Part shown: in pieces, positions 48,910 through 58,060 of the stretch
Layout of the letters: every line of letters starts with the position of its first letter
How positions within the stretch are numbered: the stretch's first letter is position 1
Assembly (NCBI GenBank): GCA_017464425.1
Contig: JAFUDX010000025.1
Coordinates: forward strand, 221,753-285,752
DNA: 64,000 bases
Reading direction: 5' to 3'
Source: Treponema sp.
GTDB lineage: Bacteria; Spirochaetota; Spirochaetia; Treponematales; Treponemataceae
Translations under genes and position numbers: made by a program
The notes under the pieces: generated by a model
Databases searched by the model: none
Told to the model about the DNA's origin: nothing
The model's input: the letters and a program-made list of their open reading frames with translations, nothing else

Positions 48910-50251
48910 ATTCCCGTCTCCTGCTTTCAACGCCATTCAGATAAATAATTTCCGTTTTTCTCATATCATTTTCATAGAGCACTTCGACAGAAAATCCGCC
49001 CTCAAAATACATTCGCTCCGAGTAATGAGTTGCGTCCGTATATGTTCGCTCAAGATGAAGCTCACCGTTCTCAAAAAACTGCACATTCGGCAGAAGATTG
49101 TTGTCTTCGGTAACGGCGGAATAATCATACAGATTTTTTGTCTCATGCTGCTCGGTCATATTCCTTCCGAAGGAATTTGTTTTATAGGTCCAAGTGATTA
49201 TGTCTTCTTCGATTGTGTGGCCCTTTTCGTCGTAGACACGCACGGTCTTTTTATCATCAAGCAAAACGGTCTCTGTTTCCGCCTTTTCGCCATCTTTCTT
49301 TTTCTTTTTTGATTTTATCTCGCGCTCTTCATAATGGCTTTCAAGCTTGGAAATCACGCGCCCGTTGTCATCAAAAAGATTCTCGACCTTTCTTTTGTCA
49401 GAAATCATATCCTCCACCGATTTTTTAAGAAGATTTGATTCACCGGCATAGGTATAGTCTATCTGACTTTCAAGATTCATGCTCTTTGCCGTAGAACCTG
49501 TTTTAAACCGTTCGTTTCTTACAAGCCGATAGAGTTCATCAAAATGCTTCCGAATCAATTTGTCGCCATAGTAATGCACGAGTACAGTCTGGTCATCTTT
49601 TTCAGAAAAGGAAAATTGCTCGCCATCATATGAAAAACGCCGCAACGAGCCGTCATTTTTCGTGTAGGAAAATTCTTTGGGAATATCAGTCTGCTCGTCT
49701 TTGCCTTCTTCAGCCTGCGACTCAATGCCACGGCTGTCGTTGTTTTCAAGCATTTGCAGGATTTTTTCGCCATCTAGAATTCCAAAAGTTTCTGATGACA
49801 GATTCTGATTTGAGGAAGGAGCGTACAATGTCTGAAAAACCTCGTCAATCCAATCAAATTCGGGCAGATTTTCTTCAAGTTCTTCGTCTTCGCCTTCTTC
49901 AACATGTTCGATTCCCGCAAAAAAATCTCCCGCAACATACAAATCTTCAGGGCAGAATGTTGAATCGATGATACCGATTTTTTCTGGATTATAAAACTCA
50001 CAGAGGTACACGGGATTTTTGACCGAGTCAGCGATTTTTCGGTGCGCCATAAGAGCCGAACCAACTTTTGAAATTTCAGAAAGTCCCGCCGCCTCAGACA
50101 TCGAAGAAAGCCCCGTAACATTGTAGCGCGTGACCTCAAAAGTAAGATTACGCACATACGAAAGTGCCCGCTCCTCATTCGACGAGGAAGCAAGTGAAGG
50201 AAAGAGAGGAAAAAGCGTAATAAAAAGAAAAAAAAATTTCTTAACCAACAT
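48899..50251 (-). CDS. Exported protein of unknown function in the Lol cluster
   Basis: A 450-residue exported protein (signal peptide 1-22, FPSLASSSN). The middle is acidic and low in complexity (VEEGEDEELEENLPEFD). The second half is built of repeated strands with YD/toxin-like text: LRRFSYDGEQFSFSEKD, DNGRVISKLESHYEEREIKSKKKKKDGEK, RVYDEKGHTIEEDIITWTYK, NGELHLERTYTDATHYSERMYFEGG. That looks like an elongated beta-structure, perhaps on the cell surface. I know no named family. It directly precedes the Lol permease gene, so an envelope role is plausible. Confidence 0.72.
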   Translation of the reverse strand: MLVKKFFFLFITLFPLFPSLASSSNEERALSYVRNLTFEVTRYNVTGLSSMSEAAGLSEISKVGSALMAHRKIADSVKNPVYLCEFYNPEKIGIIDSTFCPEDLYVAGDFFAGIEHVEEGEDEELEENLPEFDWIDEVFQTLYAPSSNQNLSSETFGILDGEKILQMLENNDSRGIESQAEEGKDEQTDIPKEFSYTKNDGSLRRFSYDGEQFSFSEKDDQTVLVHYYGDKLIRKHFDELYRLVRNERFKTGSTAKSMNLESQIDYTYAGESNLLKKSVEDMISDKRKVENLFDDNGRVISKLESHYEEREIKSKKKKKDGEKAETETVLLDDKKTVRVYDEKGHTIEEDIITWTYKTNSFGRNMTEQHETKNLYDYSAVTEDNNLLPNVQFFENGELHLERTYTDATHYSERMYFEGGFSVEVLYENDMRKTEIIYLNGVESRRREFEY

Positions 50252-50317
50252 AATTCCACAAAAAAAGACAGAAGACAGGAATCAGAAACACAGAAGGCGA
50301 AAACACAGCAGAGTCGT

Positions 50318-50352
50318 CACTGCTCACTGCTACCTGCTAATTGCTCACTCCT
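50318..50352. repeat. GAGCAGTGAGCA word repeat, intergenic single-sided copy
   Basis: CACTGCTCACTGCTACCTGC followed by TAATTGCTCACTCC between ftsY and the exported protein gene; only one arm is present, without an inverted partner. Confidence 0.65.
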
Positions 50353-50358
50353 TATTCC

Positions 50359-51234
50359 TCATTTCTCACTTTCTATATATTCCTCAATGTACTTTTCTGG
50401 CTCGAACGGCTGAATGTTCTCGTATTTTTCGCCCGTGCATACAAAAAGGACGGGAAGGCCGAGCGTTTTTCCGATTGAAAACACACAGCCACCGCGCGCC
50501 GTTGAGTCGTATTTAGTGACCACGATTGCATCCACGCCCACGCTCTCGGAAAACACTTCCGCTTGGCGAAGCGCGTTCTGCCCCGTCGTGCCGTCAATCA
50601 CGAGGATTTTTTTGTAACAGCCAGAATCAGCCTTTTGAGAAGCGATTCGGTCGATTTTCTGCAACTCGCGCACGAGATTTTCTTTATTGTGAAGCCGCCC
50701 CGCCGTGTCCGCGATAATCACACCGCCGCCCTGCGCCCTGCAACTTTCCGCCGCGTCAAACACAACGGAACTGGGGTCGCTTCCGTGCTGGTGGGAAATC
50801 ACTCGGATTCCAAGCCGCTCGCCGTGAAGCTCAAGCTGCTCCTCTGCAGCCGCACGGAATGTGTCGCTTGCCGCCATGAGCACATTCTCGCCTTTTTGCT
50901 TGAACAAGCGGGCAACTTTGGCACAGGTGGTCGTTTTTCCCACGCCGTTTACGCCGAGCATCATGTAGATATTAACCTTGCCTTTTTCGGGCACAAATTC
51001 ACATGACTTTGCGTAGGGGAGCAGCAAATTTTTTAGCTCATTTTTGATTTCGCTTTCTTCGGTGATTTTTTTGCTCTTGCATGTTTTTTCAAGTTCTTCG
51101 GCAAGTTCATATGCCATTTTTGCGCCCATATCGCCCTCGACAAGCGCGTCCGTCAAATCCTCAAAAAATTCCTCATCGATTTTTTTTGAAGAAAAGAGAT
51201 TCTTAAACCGTTGTGCAAATGAAAGTTTTGCCAT
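50359..51234 (-). CDS. ftsY: Signal recognition particle receptor FtsY
   Basis: A 291-residue SRP GTPase receptor docking ribosomes at the membrane. The NG domain is complete: GVNGVGKTTTCAKVARLF (G1), DTFRAAAEEQL (G2), IIADTAGRLHNKENLVREL (G3) and VVTKYDSTARGG (G4), where Tyr and Ser replace the common Leu and Gly. No acidic A domain precedes the N domain, as in other short FtsY. It starts 2 bases after a large exported-protein gene, so secretion and envelope genes share a transcript. Confidence 0.95.
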   Translation of the reverse strand: MAKLSFAQRFKNLFSSKKIDEEFFEDLTDALVEGDMGAKMAYELAEELEKTCKSKKITEESEIKNELKNLLLPYAKSCEFVPEKGKVNIYMMLGVNGVGKTTTCAKVARLFKQKGENVLMAASDTFRAAAEEQLELHGERLGIRVISHQHGSDPSSVVFDAAESCRAQGGGVIIADTAGRLHNKENLVRELQKIDRIASQKADSGCYKKILVIDGTTGQNALRQAEVFSESVGVDAIVVTKYDSTARGGCVFSIGKTLGLPVLFVCTGEKYENIQPFEPEKYIEEYIESEK

Positions 51235-51236
51235 GA

Positions 51237-53015
51237 TTACTCCACAATTATTTCAGCATTTTGTATTGTATCAGAATTCTCTGATTCTGTCGGCGATTTT
51301 TCTTCATTTTCGGGCATTTCAGAAGGGAATTCTGAGTTTTCGCTCGCCAAAGGAATCAATTCCTCGACCGCACTTTTATTCGCCCGTTTGTCGATTTTTG
51401 TCCGTGCAGGAAGAACGCGATCAGCAGCCCACAAATAGCGCACAAGCTCCACACCTACCCATACACCGCATACGGCAGAAATGACCGCGCACACATTACT
51501 GCGCGTCTGAAGGCTCGTAAGACGGTCATAATCACCCCGACCCTGCGAATATGCCGTATTTTCCGCAGTGAATTCACCTTTATAGTAAAAAGTAAATGGA
51601 AGCGAGCAAAGCAAGGCCGTGTATGCCGTGTACATCCATCGCCGCCGCTTATCGATATTCGCCTCACGGTCAAACGGTTTTGCGTTGACAACCAGATTCG
51701 CGCCGTCAAATGCCTGATTCTGAGGAATCCGAAAAAACGCGATATTGCTTGAAGCCGAATCATCTTCATTTTCTTTGGGAACGGTAAAAACACCGAGCAC
51801 ATTCTTAGAGTTGACCAGAAGTTCAGCCTTTTGATTTTCTTCGGTAATGGGAGCTTGCAGAAGCCCATATGTATGAAAAACGCCATCCCGATACTTTTTA
51901 AGCCTGATTTTCGCAACTCCGTGCACTTCGGGAACAAGGTTCGCATGAACAAAAAAGTGATTGTCATCGGTAAAGGAATAGGAGAAGGCAAGCGTCTCGT
52001 AATCGGGAGCAGAAACACTGATATGATGGATTCCAGAATCTTTGATGATTTTGTTGTCAAACGTTCCGTCTGTTTTCGTAAGCGAAAAAACAACGCCGTC
52101 AATCATGATTTTTGCATCTTTTGCGATTTCTTTTGGCTCAACTTCAAACTCTATCATCACAGGGAGCGCATTCGCGATTTTTGAATCAAGATTTCGCGCA
52201 ATTGAAGAGGCAAGCGGCATCAAATCGCTCAGAAGCCCCACTTCCGTCACCGTTCCAAGAATCTGCGCACCCGGATAAATACGCAGGCTTGCCGAAACAG
52301 AGCAATAATCGCCATAGGTAGTGATTTCGCCAGTAATCAGCCCGTTGATTTTGGCAGATATGACTTCCTGCTCAAAATCCCATGAAGTAAATCCCGCCTC
52401 AAAAGCCTTGTCGGTCGGCTTAAAAAGTGCCGTCGAATCATTTTTGTACAGGACGACATTTTCTGTAACGATTTTGTTTTCTTCGGTCTGTCTGAAAAAC
52501 GGAAACGGAAGCCTGAACGGAAAGCCGCGAGAGCTTTTTTTTTCGCTCTCCTTTTTTTCTCCGTCGGAAATCATTTTTTCACGGTCAATCTTGGAACGCG
52601 CCTCGTCCTTTGCCTTTTTGACTTCCTCAAGATTCTCATCGATTTTTATTTCGATGTCACGGATTTTTTCCATTTCTTCTTGGAGTGCTTTTTGCAATTT
52701 TTTTGAATTTGTCGTTGTAAGCACCAACGAGTCGCGCGTTTTGTATTCTTTTGAAAGCTGCAAGAAAAGTGAAAGCCGGGCCGTCTGAAGTTCCTTTAAT
52801 GTGCGGTCAAGGCTTTCCTGCGCCGGAATCGTACGCACTTCCTCGCTTGAAAACTGCTCGATGATGAGCTGAGGCAAAACGGAAGCCGCCTTCGATGAAC
52901 TTTCCCCCCGTTTCTGCGTCTGCTTAAAAGAAAATTCCATCACGCCCAGCGTCCAGTTGTCGGCATAGGCAAAGAATGAGAAAATCAAGAAACAGAAACA
53001 CAAAAATTTTTTCAT
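51237..53015 (-). CDS. Exported protein of unknown function upstream of ftsY
   Basis: A 592-residue exported protein (signal peptide 1-18, FFAYADN). The start VMEFSFKQTQKRGESSSKAASVLPQLIIEQFSSEEVRTIPAQESLDRTLKELQ recalls CsgG/LpoB-type outer-membrane secretion proteins. A charged coiled-coil at about 85-165 follows, then a stretch with PEGA-like strands (VEPKEIAKDAKIMIDGVVFSLTKTDGTFDNKIIKDSGIHHISVSAPDYETLAFSY). Two hydrophobic spans lie near 465-485 and 515-535; the tail is Glu/Ser-rich. Role unknown, presumably envelope. It lies between the amidase lipoprotein and ftsY with short gaps. Confidence 0.72.
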   Translation of the reverse strand: MKKFLCFCFLIFSFFAYADNWTLGVMEFSFKQTQKRGESSSKAASVLPQLIIEQFSSEEVRTIPAQESLDRTLKELQTARLSLFLQLSKEYKTRDSLVLTTTNSKKLQKALQEEMEKIRDIEIKIDENLEEVKKAKDEARSKIDREKMISDGEKKESEKKSSRGFPFRLPFPFFRQTEENKIVTENVVLYKNDSTALFKPTDKAFEAGFTSWDFEQEVISAKINGLITGEITTYGDYCSVSASLRIYPGAQILGTVTEVGLLSDLMPLASSIARNLDSKIANALPVMIEFEVEPKEIAKDAKIMIDGVVFSLTKTDGTFDNKIIKDSGIHHISVSAPDYETLAFSYSFTDDNHFFVHANLVPEVHGVAKIRLKKYRDGVFHTYGLLQAPITEENQKAELLVNSKNVLGVFTVPKENEDDSASSNIAFFRIPQNQAFDGANLVVNAKPFDREANIDKRRRWMYTAYTALLCSLPFTFYYKGEFTAENTAYSQGRGDYDRLTSLQTRSNVCAVISAVCGVWVGVELVRYLWAADRVLPARTKIDKRANKSAVEELIPLASENSEFPSEMPENEEKSPTESENSDTIQNAEIIVE

Positions 53016-53027
53016 CGATGTTTTATT

Positions 53028-55292
53028 TTATTTGTTCGTAAAAAACAATTCTACCCCTTCCAGTAAGCCTTTCGCCCGCTTTTCGATTTCAGAAGTCTGT
53101 GTGAGCGTGCACTGATTTCCAAGTTCTATGTCCACCGTAGGAATCGTACTGAAACTGGTCTGGGTGAGGTCCGTCTCAATCTTTCCGTTGTCATATACGG
53201 GTACACTTTGAGACGCAAGTCCAGTTACCAGACACTCGCCCAATCGCTCGCTCTCTTTCCAGTGATTTTTCACATTCGGAAGCTGTTTGATTCCGTCTGG
53301 AACCGAGCAATAGAATGCCCCCTTGTCCTCTTTTTTGCCGTCAGAATCATAATGAAGTGCGATATGAACGGCCGCCGTGTTGTTCGCAATGACCGTCCGT
53401 GCGACATTATCAAGCTGTGTGTCAGCAGAATCACGAATCATAAGGACATCATAGCCCGCTTTTAAGAGCAGATTTTTAAAAATCCGAGCCGTTCTCAAGT
53501 TTATCTCCGCTTCGCTTTTTCCGTCATTGAAAATCATTCCGTCAGAAACAGCAATTGATACTATCGCACCCGCCGCTGTCGTCCCGCCAGTAACTTTGGG
53601 AGATTTATCAGGATGAGAGAATGTTTTTTGCGTGGCTCCGCCCTTTGTTCCGTGCCCAGCATTTACTGCGACAACACTATTTTTCCGATTTTTGGCCGAT
53701 GACGCATAGAAAACCGAAAAGCCCGCCGTAATCTTTGAAAAATCCGCGAATTCCCATTTTTTGTTGAGAAACACACGATTATCTGAAAAAGTTCCGTCAT
53801 CGGAAAGAATTTTTGCCTTTGAAAGCAAATCAAGCCATGTTTCTCCCGTTTTTCGCTTCATTTCAAGCGTATTTATGCTCACTGAATTCGCATCGACTTT
53901 GACATCATCAAAATAATATGCCCCAAGCGCACTGATAACATAGTGATTTCCGCCCACAGCACCAAGATACAGAAACACATGTCCGGGAAATCCCATGACA
54001 CAGCCAGACTCAAGCGACGAAAGCAGCGAGCGTTTCTTGGAAAGCGTTTTTCCGTCAAAATCGATTGTTTTTCCGCTCATGCTCATCTGAGTACGGCTGT
54101 TTCGGGCAAAATTGAATCCAAAACAGCGGAAAATATCTTTTAAGTATTCAGAGCAATCCCGCGAATCATTCATTCCGCCCCAGCCATAATGCTTTCCGAG
54201 CGTCTTAAAAGCCAAATTCAGCGTATTTTCTGCCGTATAATCAACTAAGCCCTGCGTGCAGGCAGAAACAGGAAGCGAAGCGTAAGCCACCCCCAGCATT
54301 CCGTCAGATTTTCGGTACGGAATTTCCACCAAAAAATTAGCGAACGGAGTCCGCTGCAAAAGCGTTCCCTCAGATTCAGCCTCACTCCAATCAGCCGTAA
54401 AAAGATACGTTCCCATGAACAGCGGAATTTTTTCTTCAGAGGCAGACTGATTCAGAATGTATTCGGGTGGCAGAACAAAGCAATCTTCGGTAATCGTAAC
54501 AAACTCGCTCTGATTTTTTTCAGCATAGTCGAACAGACGCGCAAATGCCTTATCAGAACAAAACGCAATGTCTTCGGAATGAATCCAGCCCGTGCAAAAA
54601 GATGTTTTTACATAGAAAAAATCTTTTTCCTTGCTTTCCCACAGCACAAGAACCGGCTCATTCATTAAAATCCCGGAATTCTGGGCAATATCATCGTACC
54701 AATAGTCTTTGTCGTCCGTGTAAAAACTGTCGTCAGGCACCAAGCGAAGATTTGAGCGGCGGACACAAACTGCCTTCCGCACAGGGTAATCTTTTTTTGC
54801 CAGTTCCTCGTCTTTTGCCCTTCCGCCCATAAAATAATTCATTGATTCAAGCGCGGAGTGATTCATCTTTTCAAAAAGTGCCCGCCATTCTTTTTGCGAG
54901 AGAGCTTTGATTTCTTCTCCAGACTTTCCTTTTACTTTTTTATACCACACGGAAGAAGATGGGTAGCGTTGCATTTGCGAGCGGATTTCAGCAGCCGTCA
55001 TCACCGAATCATATTTTCGTAAGTCGCATACAATTGCAAAATCAGAAGAGGCAGGATACCGCACCGTTTCCATCGTTCTGTTCCATGCGGCAATACTCGG
55101 ACGGGTCATTTTGATTTTCTGCGGATTTTTTGTCCGTGAAATCCAAAATGAAGGCGAGAGCATTTCTGCCGTAACATCGGGGGCAAGCCGAATCGAAGCA
55201 GGATTTGCGTCAGATTCAGAAGCAGAAGAGATATGTGACGAAGCACATGACACGAACAGAAACGGAATCAAAAAAAAGAAAAAAAGTTTCAT
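53028..55292 (-). CDS. Bifunctional peptidoglycan hydrolase lipoprotein: NlpC/P60 plus Amidase_3
   Basis: A 754-residue lipoprotein (signal, then lipobox F-V-S-C with Cys16). The middle carries SH3-like segments (RKAVCVRRSNLRLVPDDSFY, VLVLWESKEKDFFYVKTSFCTGWIHSEDI) followed by an NlpC/P60 endopeptidase with Cys in GGMNDSRDCSEYLKDIF and His in FPGHVFLYLGA. The C-terminal 220 residues are an Amidase_3 domain: VVAVNAGHGTKGG, EINLRTARIFKNLL, AVHIALHYDSDG and TVDIELGNQ. It should cut both stem peptides and the sugar-peptide bond at the outer membrane. Coupled to the HAD gene by ATGA. Confidence 0.88.
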   Translation of the reverse strand: MKLFFFFLIPFLFVSCASSHISSASESDANPASIRLAPDVTAEMLSPSFWISRTKNPQKIKMTRPSIAAWNRTMETVRYPASSDFAIVCDLRKYDSVMTAAEIRSQMQRYPSSSVWYKKVKGKSGEEIKALSQKEWRALFEKMNHSALESMNYFMGGRAKDEELAKKDYPVRKAVCVRRSNLRLVPDDSFYTDDKDYWYDDIAQNSGILMNEPVLVLWESKEKDFFYVKTSFCTGWIHSEDIAFCSDKAFARLFDYAEKNQSEFVTITEDCFVLPPEYILNQSASEEKIPLFMGTYLFTADWSEAESEGTLLQRTPFANFLVEIPYRKSDGMLGVAYASLPVSACTQGLVDYTAENTLNLAFKTLGKHYGWGGMNDSRDCSEYLKDIFRCFGFNFARNSRTQMSMSGKTIDFDGKTLSKKRSLLSSLESGCVMGFPGHVFLYLGAVGGNHYVISALGAYYFDDVKVDANSVSINTLEMKRKTGETWLDLLSKAKILSDDGTFSDNRVFLNKKWEFADFSKITAGFSVFYASSAKNRKNSVVAVNAGHGTKGGATQKTFSHPDKSPKVTGGTTAAGAIVSIAVSDGMIFNDGKSEAEINLRTARIFKNLLLKAGYDVLMIRDSADTQLDNVARTVIANNTAAVHIALHYDSDGKKEDKGAFYCSVPDGIKQLPNVKNHWKESERLGECLVTGLASQSVPVYDNGKIETDLTQTSFSTIPTVDIELGNQCTLTQTSEIEKRAKGLLEGVELFFTNK

Positions 55293-55960
55293 TCCGTCTG
55301 CCCTTTTATAAGGAAGTCAGCGGTTTCTTTTAGATTTGAGAAGATTTTCCATGATTTTTCTTTCATTTCGTCATCAGGCTGAATCATATCAGGAACCATT
55401 ATGCATTTGATTCCCGCAGCCGTTGCTGAACGAACACCATTCGGGCTGTCTTCAATTGCAACACATTCTTCCACAGAAACACCAAGTGATTCTGCCGCCG
55501 TTATGTAGATTTCTGGAGCAGGCTTTGACTGACTCACCATATCGCCCGTGATGATTTTCTCAAAATAGTCATGAATTTGTGCATTCGTAAGCTGCGGATG
55601 GACTTTTTCGCCACGAGTTGAACTTGCAACGGCAAAACGGAAGCCAGCTTTTTTGAGTAAATCGAGACAGTCTGTAACGAACGGCATTTTCTGCAAGCCT
55701 TCGGATTTTTCGATTTCTTCAAAAATTTCGCCCGTCCGAAGTCTAAAAGACTCAGATTTTTTCTGATCCCCATCAAAATACTTCGCAAGCGTTTTTATCG
55801 TATCAGCTCGTGTCCGCCCCACGCACTCATGAAACATCATTTCGACATCTTTTTCTTTATTATATTCAACGGCAGCCTTTTTCCAGCACACTTCGCAAAC
55901 CGATTCAGTGTCCAAAAGCACGCCGTCCATATCAAAAATGACAGCCTTGATTTTTTTCAT
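55289..55960 (-). CDS. HAD-superfamily phosphatase / beta-phosphoglucomutase-like
   Basis: A 223-residue HAD hydrolase with the nucleophile motif IFDMDGVLLDTE, motif II VASSTRGEK, motif III lysine in ITGDMVSQSKPAPEIYI, and motif IV CVAIEDSPNGVRSA. A helical cap of the phosphatase/beta-phosphoglucomutase type follows motif I. Members act on sugar phosphates. Start ATG 55960 is preferred; upstream codons lie in the promoter region. It overlaps the amidase lipoprotein gene and heads the cluster. Confidence 0.88.
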   Translation of the reverse strand: MKKIKAVIFDMDGVLLDTESVCEVCWKKAAVEYNKEKDVEMMFHECVGRTRADTIKTLAKYFDGDQKKSESFRLRTGEIFEEIEKSEGLQKMPFVTDCLDLLKKAGFRFAVASSTRGEKVHPQLTNAQIHDYFEKIITGDMVSQSKPAPEIYITAAESLGVSVEECVAIEDSPNGVRSATAAGIKCIMVPDMIQPDDEMKEKSWKIFSNLKETADFLIKGQTE

Positions 55961-56091
55961 ACGAACACTATACCAGAAAGACAAAATAAAAAAAATACCG
56001 CTCAATTTCGTATGGATACATTCTCCTTTTTCTGATAAAATAGTATATTCAAAAAATTTCTATGCTTGTGCATGGGAGTGACGAGGATACT

Positions 56092-57177
56092 ATGTCAGAA
56101 GAATTAGAAACGAATGCAGATAAAATCTTGGCGTCGGCAATGAAGATGAGCGACAAAATTGAAGCCGACATCGCCGTGAACCCTCAGAAATACCGCGTGC
56201 TTACGGGCGACCGACCGACGGGACGGCTTCACATCGGGCACTATTTCGGTTCGCTCAAAAACCGCGTGCGCCTTTCAAAACTCGGTGTTCCCACGATGAT
56301 TCTTATCGCCGACTATCAGGTGTTGACCGACCACGACGCGTACGACAAAATCAGCCAGAACACAAAGGAGCTCGTGATTGACTACCTTGCCGCGGGAATC
56401 GAGCCGGGCGAGCATGTGTGCATTTATCCGCACAGCCATGTGCCGGAGGCGAACCAGCTCATGGTGCCGTTCCTTGCCCTCGTCACCCGCGCGGAGCTTG
56501 ACCGAAACCCAACCGTAAAAGACGAAATGGCGAAGTCTGCGATTCCGCTCAATGCGGGCATGTACACCTATCCCGTGCATCAGGCTGTGGACATTCTTTT
56601 CTGCAAGGGAAATGTCGTTCCAGTGGGCAAGGACCAGCTCCCGCACCTTGAAATCGCCCGCGTGATTGCCCGAAGATTCAACAACCAGTTCTGTAAGAAT
56701 TCCGAGCCAGTTTTCCCTGAGCCGCATGCGCTCCTTTCAAAAACGCCGATGATTATGGGGCTTGATGGCAACGCAAAAATGTCGAAATCTCTCGGAAACA
56801 CAATCATGCTTTCAGCCACCGAAGACGAAACGGCATTGCTGATTAAAAAGGCAAAGACCGACCAAGACCGACATATCACTTACGATCCAGAGCATCGAAA
56901 GGAAGTCGCGAACCTCTTGCGGATTATTTCGCTTTGTACCGACGAAGAGCCAGAGGCAATCGCAGAGAGAATCGGTGACGGCGGTGGCGGGGCACTCAAA
57001 GCCGAGCTCACAGAGGCCTTGAACGAGCATTTAAAGCCGCTCCGAGCCAAGCGCGCCGAACTTGAGCAGCAGCCAGAGCTTATCAAGCGCGTTCTCAATG
57101 AAGGCGTGGAAAAAGCGAGAGAAATAGCGAGCAAAACGCTCCTCGAAGTACGCCATGTCATGAATATGGAGATATAG
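56092..57177 (+). CDS. trpS: Tryptophanyl-tRNA synthetase
   Basis: A 361-residue class I synthetase charging tRNA-Trp. The HIGH motif is RPTGRLHIGHYFGSLKNRV and the KMSKS motif is GNAKMSKSLGNTI; AGMYTYPVHQAVDILFCKGNVVPVGKDQLPHLE is the tryptophan site. Start ATG 56092 follows a GAGG site; a further upstream ATG at 56062 would add ten poorly placed residues. No attenuator or T-box leader is visible in the 80 bases upstream. It precedes yicC by 3 bases. Confidence 0.95.
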   Translation: MSEELETNADKILASAMKMSDKIEADIAVNPQKYRVLTGDRPTGRLHIGHYFGSLKNRVRLSKLGVPTMILIADYQVLTDHDAYDKISQNTKELVIDYLAAGIEPGEHVCIYPHSHVPEANQLMVPFLALVTRAELDRNPTVKDEMAKSAIPLNAGMYTYPVHQAVDILFCKGNVVPVGKDQLPHLEIARVIARRFNNQFCKNSEPVFPEPHALLSKTPMIMGLDGNAKMSKSLGNTIMLSATEDETALLIKKAKTDQDRHITYDPEHRKEVANLLRIISLCTDEEPEAIAERIGDGGGGALKAELTEALNEHLKPLRAKRAELEQQPELIKRVLNEGVEKAREIASKTLLEVRHVMNMEI

Positions 57178-57180
57178 TCT

Positions 57181-58050
57181 ATGAACAGCATGACAGGGTA
57201 CGGCTTTAAGGAAGCCGTCGTTGACGACACGCAAATCAGCGTTGAAATAAAGAGCGTGAACAACCGTTTTCTTGACTTGAACATAAATCTTCCGTATTTT
57301 TTGAATCCGCTTGAACAAAAAGTGCGAAAGCTCGTTTCAGAAAAAATCGTGCGCGGAAAGGTCGATGTCACCATCCGCGTGAAAGACATGAATTCCACTG
57401 CCCGCGTCACGGCGGACAGTCAGGCGGCAAAGATGTACGCCGATGCGATTGGTCAGATTGCCGAGGCGATTGGGCGAAAGACAGAGGACATTCCGCTTTC
57501 ACTCATCGTTTCTCAGGAAGGCGTTTTGAACATCACGCACGACTACGACGCGGAAAGTTACTGGGCGAAAATCGAGGGCGTGTTTTCCGAGGTGTTCAGC
57601 CAATTCGTTTCTGATCGGGCGAGGGAAGGCGAGAATCTCAAAAAAGACCTGCTTTCAAAGCTCGATGTTTTGGACAAGTGCGCCGCGTTCTTCAAAGAAT
57701 GGCAGCCAAAAATGGAAGAAAAGTTCCGCGAGCAGATTACAACCCGCTTCACTGAGCTTTTGGGCGACCATGTTGACGAAAACCGCATCATGACGGAAGT
57801 GGCGGCGATGATGGTAAAATACACGATTAACGAAGAAATCATCCGCCTGCACTCACACCTTGCCGCGCTCCGAAAGGAATTCAACGAGAATCCCGTTCCC
57901 GGTAAGCGAATCGACTTCATCTGCCAGGAAGCGAACCGCGAAATCAACACAATCGGAAGCAAAAACCAGTTCACGGAAGTCGGCGCAATGGTCATAAACG
58001 CCAAAGACGCACTGGAAAATATTAGAGAACAATCTAAGAATGTAGAGTAG
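57181..58050 (+). CDS. yicC: YicC-family endoribonuclease
   Basis: A 289-residue cytoplasmic protein of the YicC family, which has RNase activity on small RNAs in E. coli. The start NSMTGYGFKEAVVDDTQISVEIKSVNNRFLDLNINLP is the YicC N-domain signature; the C-domain (DUF1732) ends with GKRIDFICQEANREINTIGSKNQFTEVGAMVINAKDALENIREQSKNVE, rich in charged residues thought to bind RNA. It lies 10 bases before the CMP-kinase-like gene. Confidence 0.92.
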   Translation: MNSMTGYGFKEAVVDDTQISVEIKSVNNRFLDLNINLPYFLNPLEQKVRKLVSEKIVRGKVDVTIRVKDMNSTARVTADSQAAKMYADAIGQIAEAIGRKTEDIPLSLIVSQEGVLNITHDYDAESYWAKIEGVFSEVFSQFVSDRAREGENLKKDLLSKLDVLDKCAAFFKEWQPKMEEKFREQITTRFTELLGDHVDENRIMTEVAAMMVKYTINEEIIRLHSHLAALRKEFNENPVPGKRIDFICQEANREINTIGSKNQFTEVGAMVINAKDALENIREQSKNVE

Positions 58051-58060
58051 AGGGGAAACT

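Noticed and set aside
56000..56091. T-box or attenuator leader for trpS
   Set aside because: The leader is too short, with no T-box core sequence or terminator stem.
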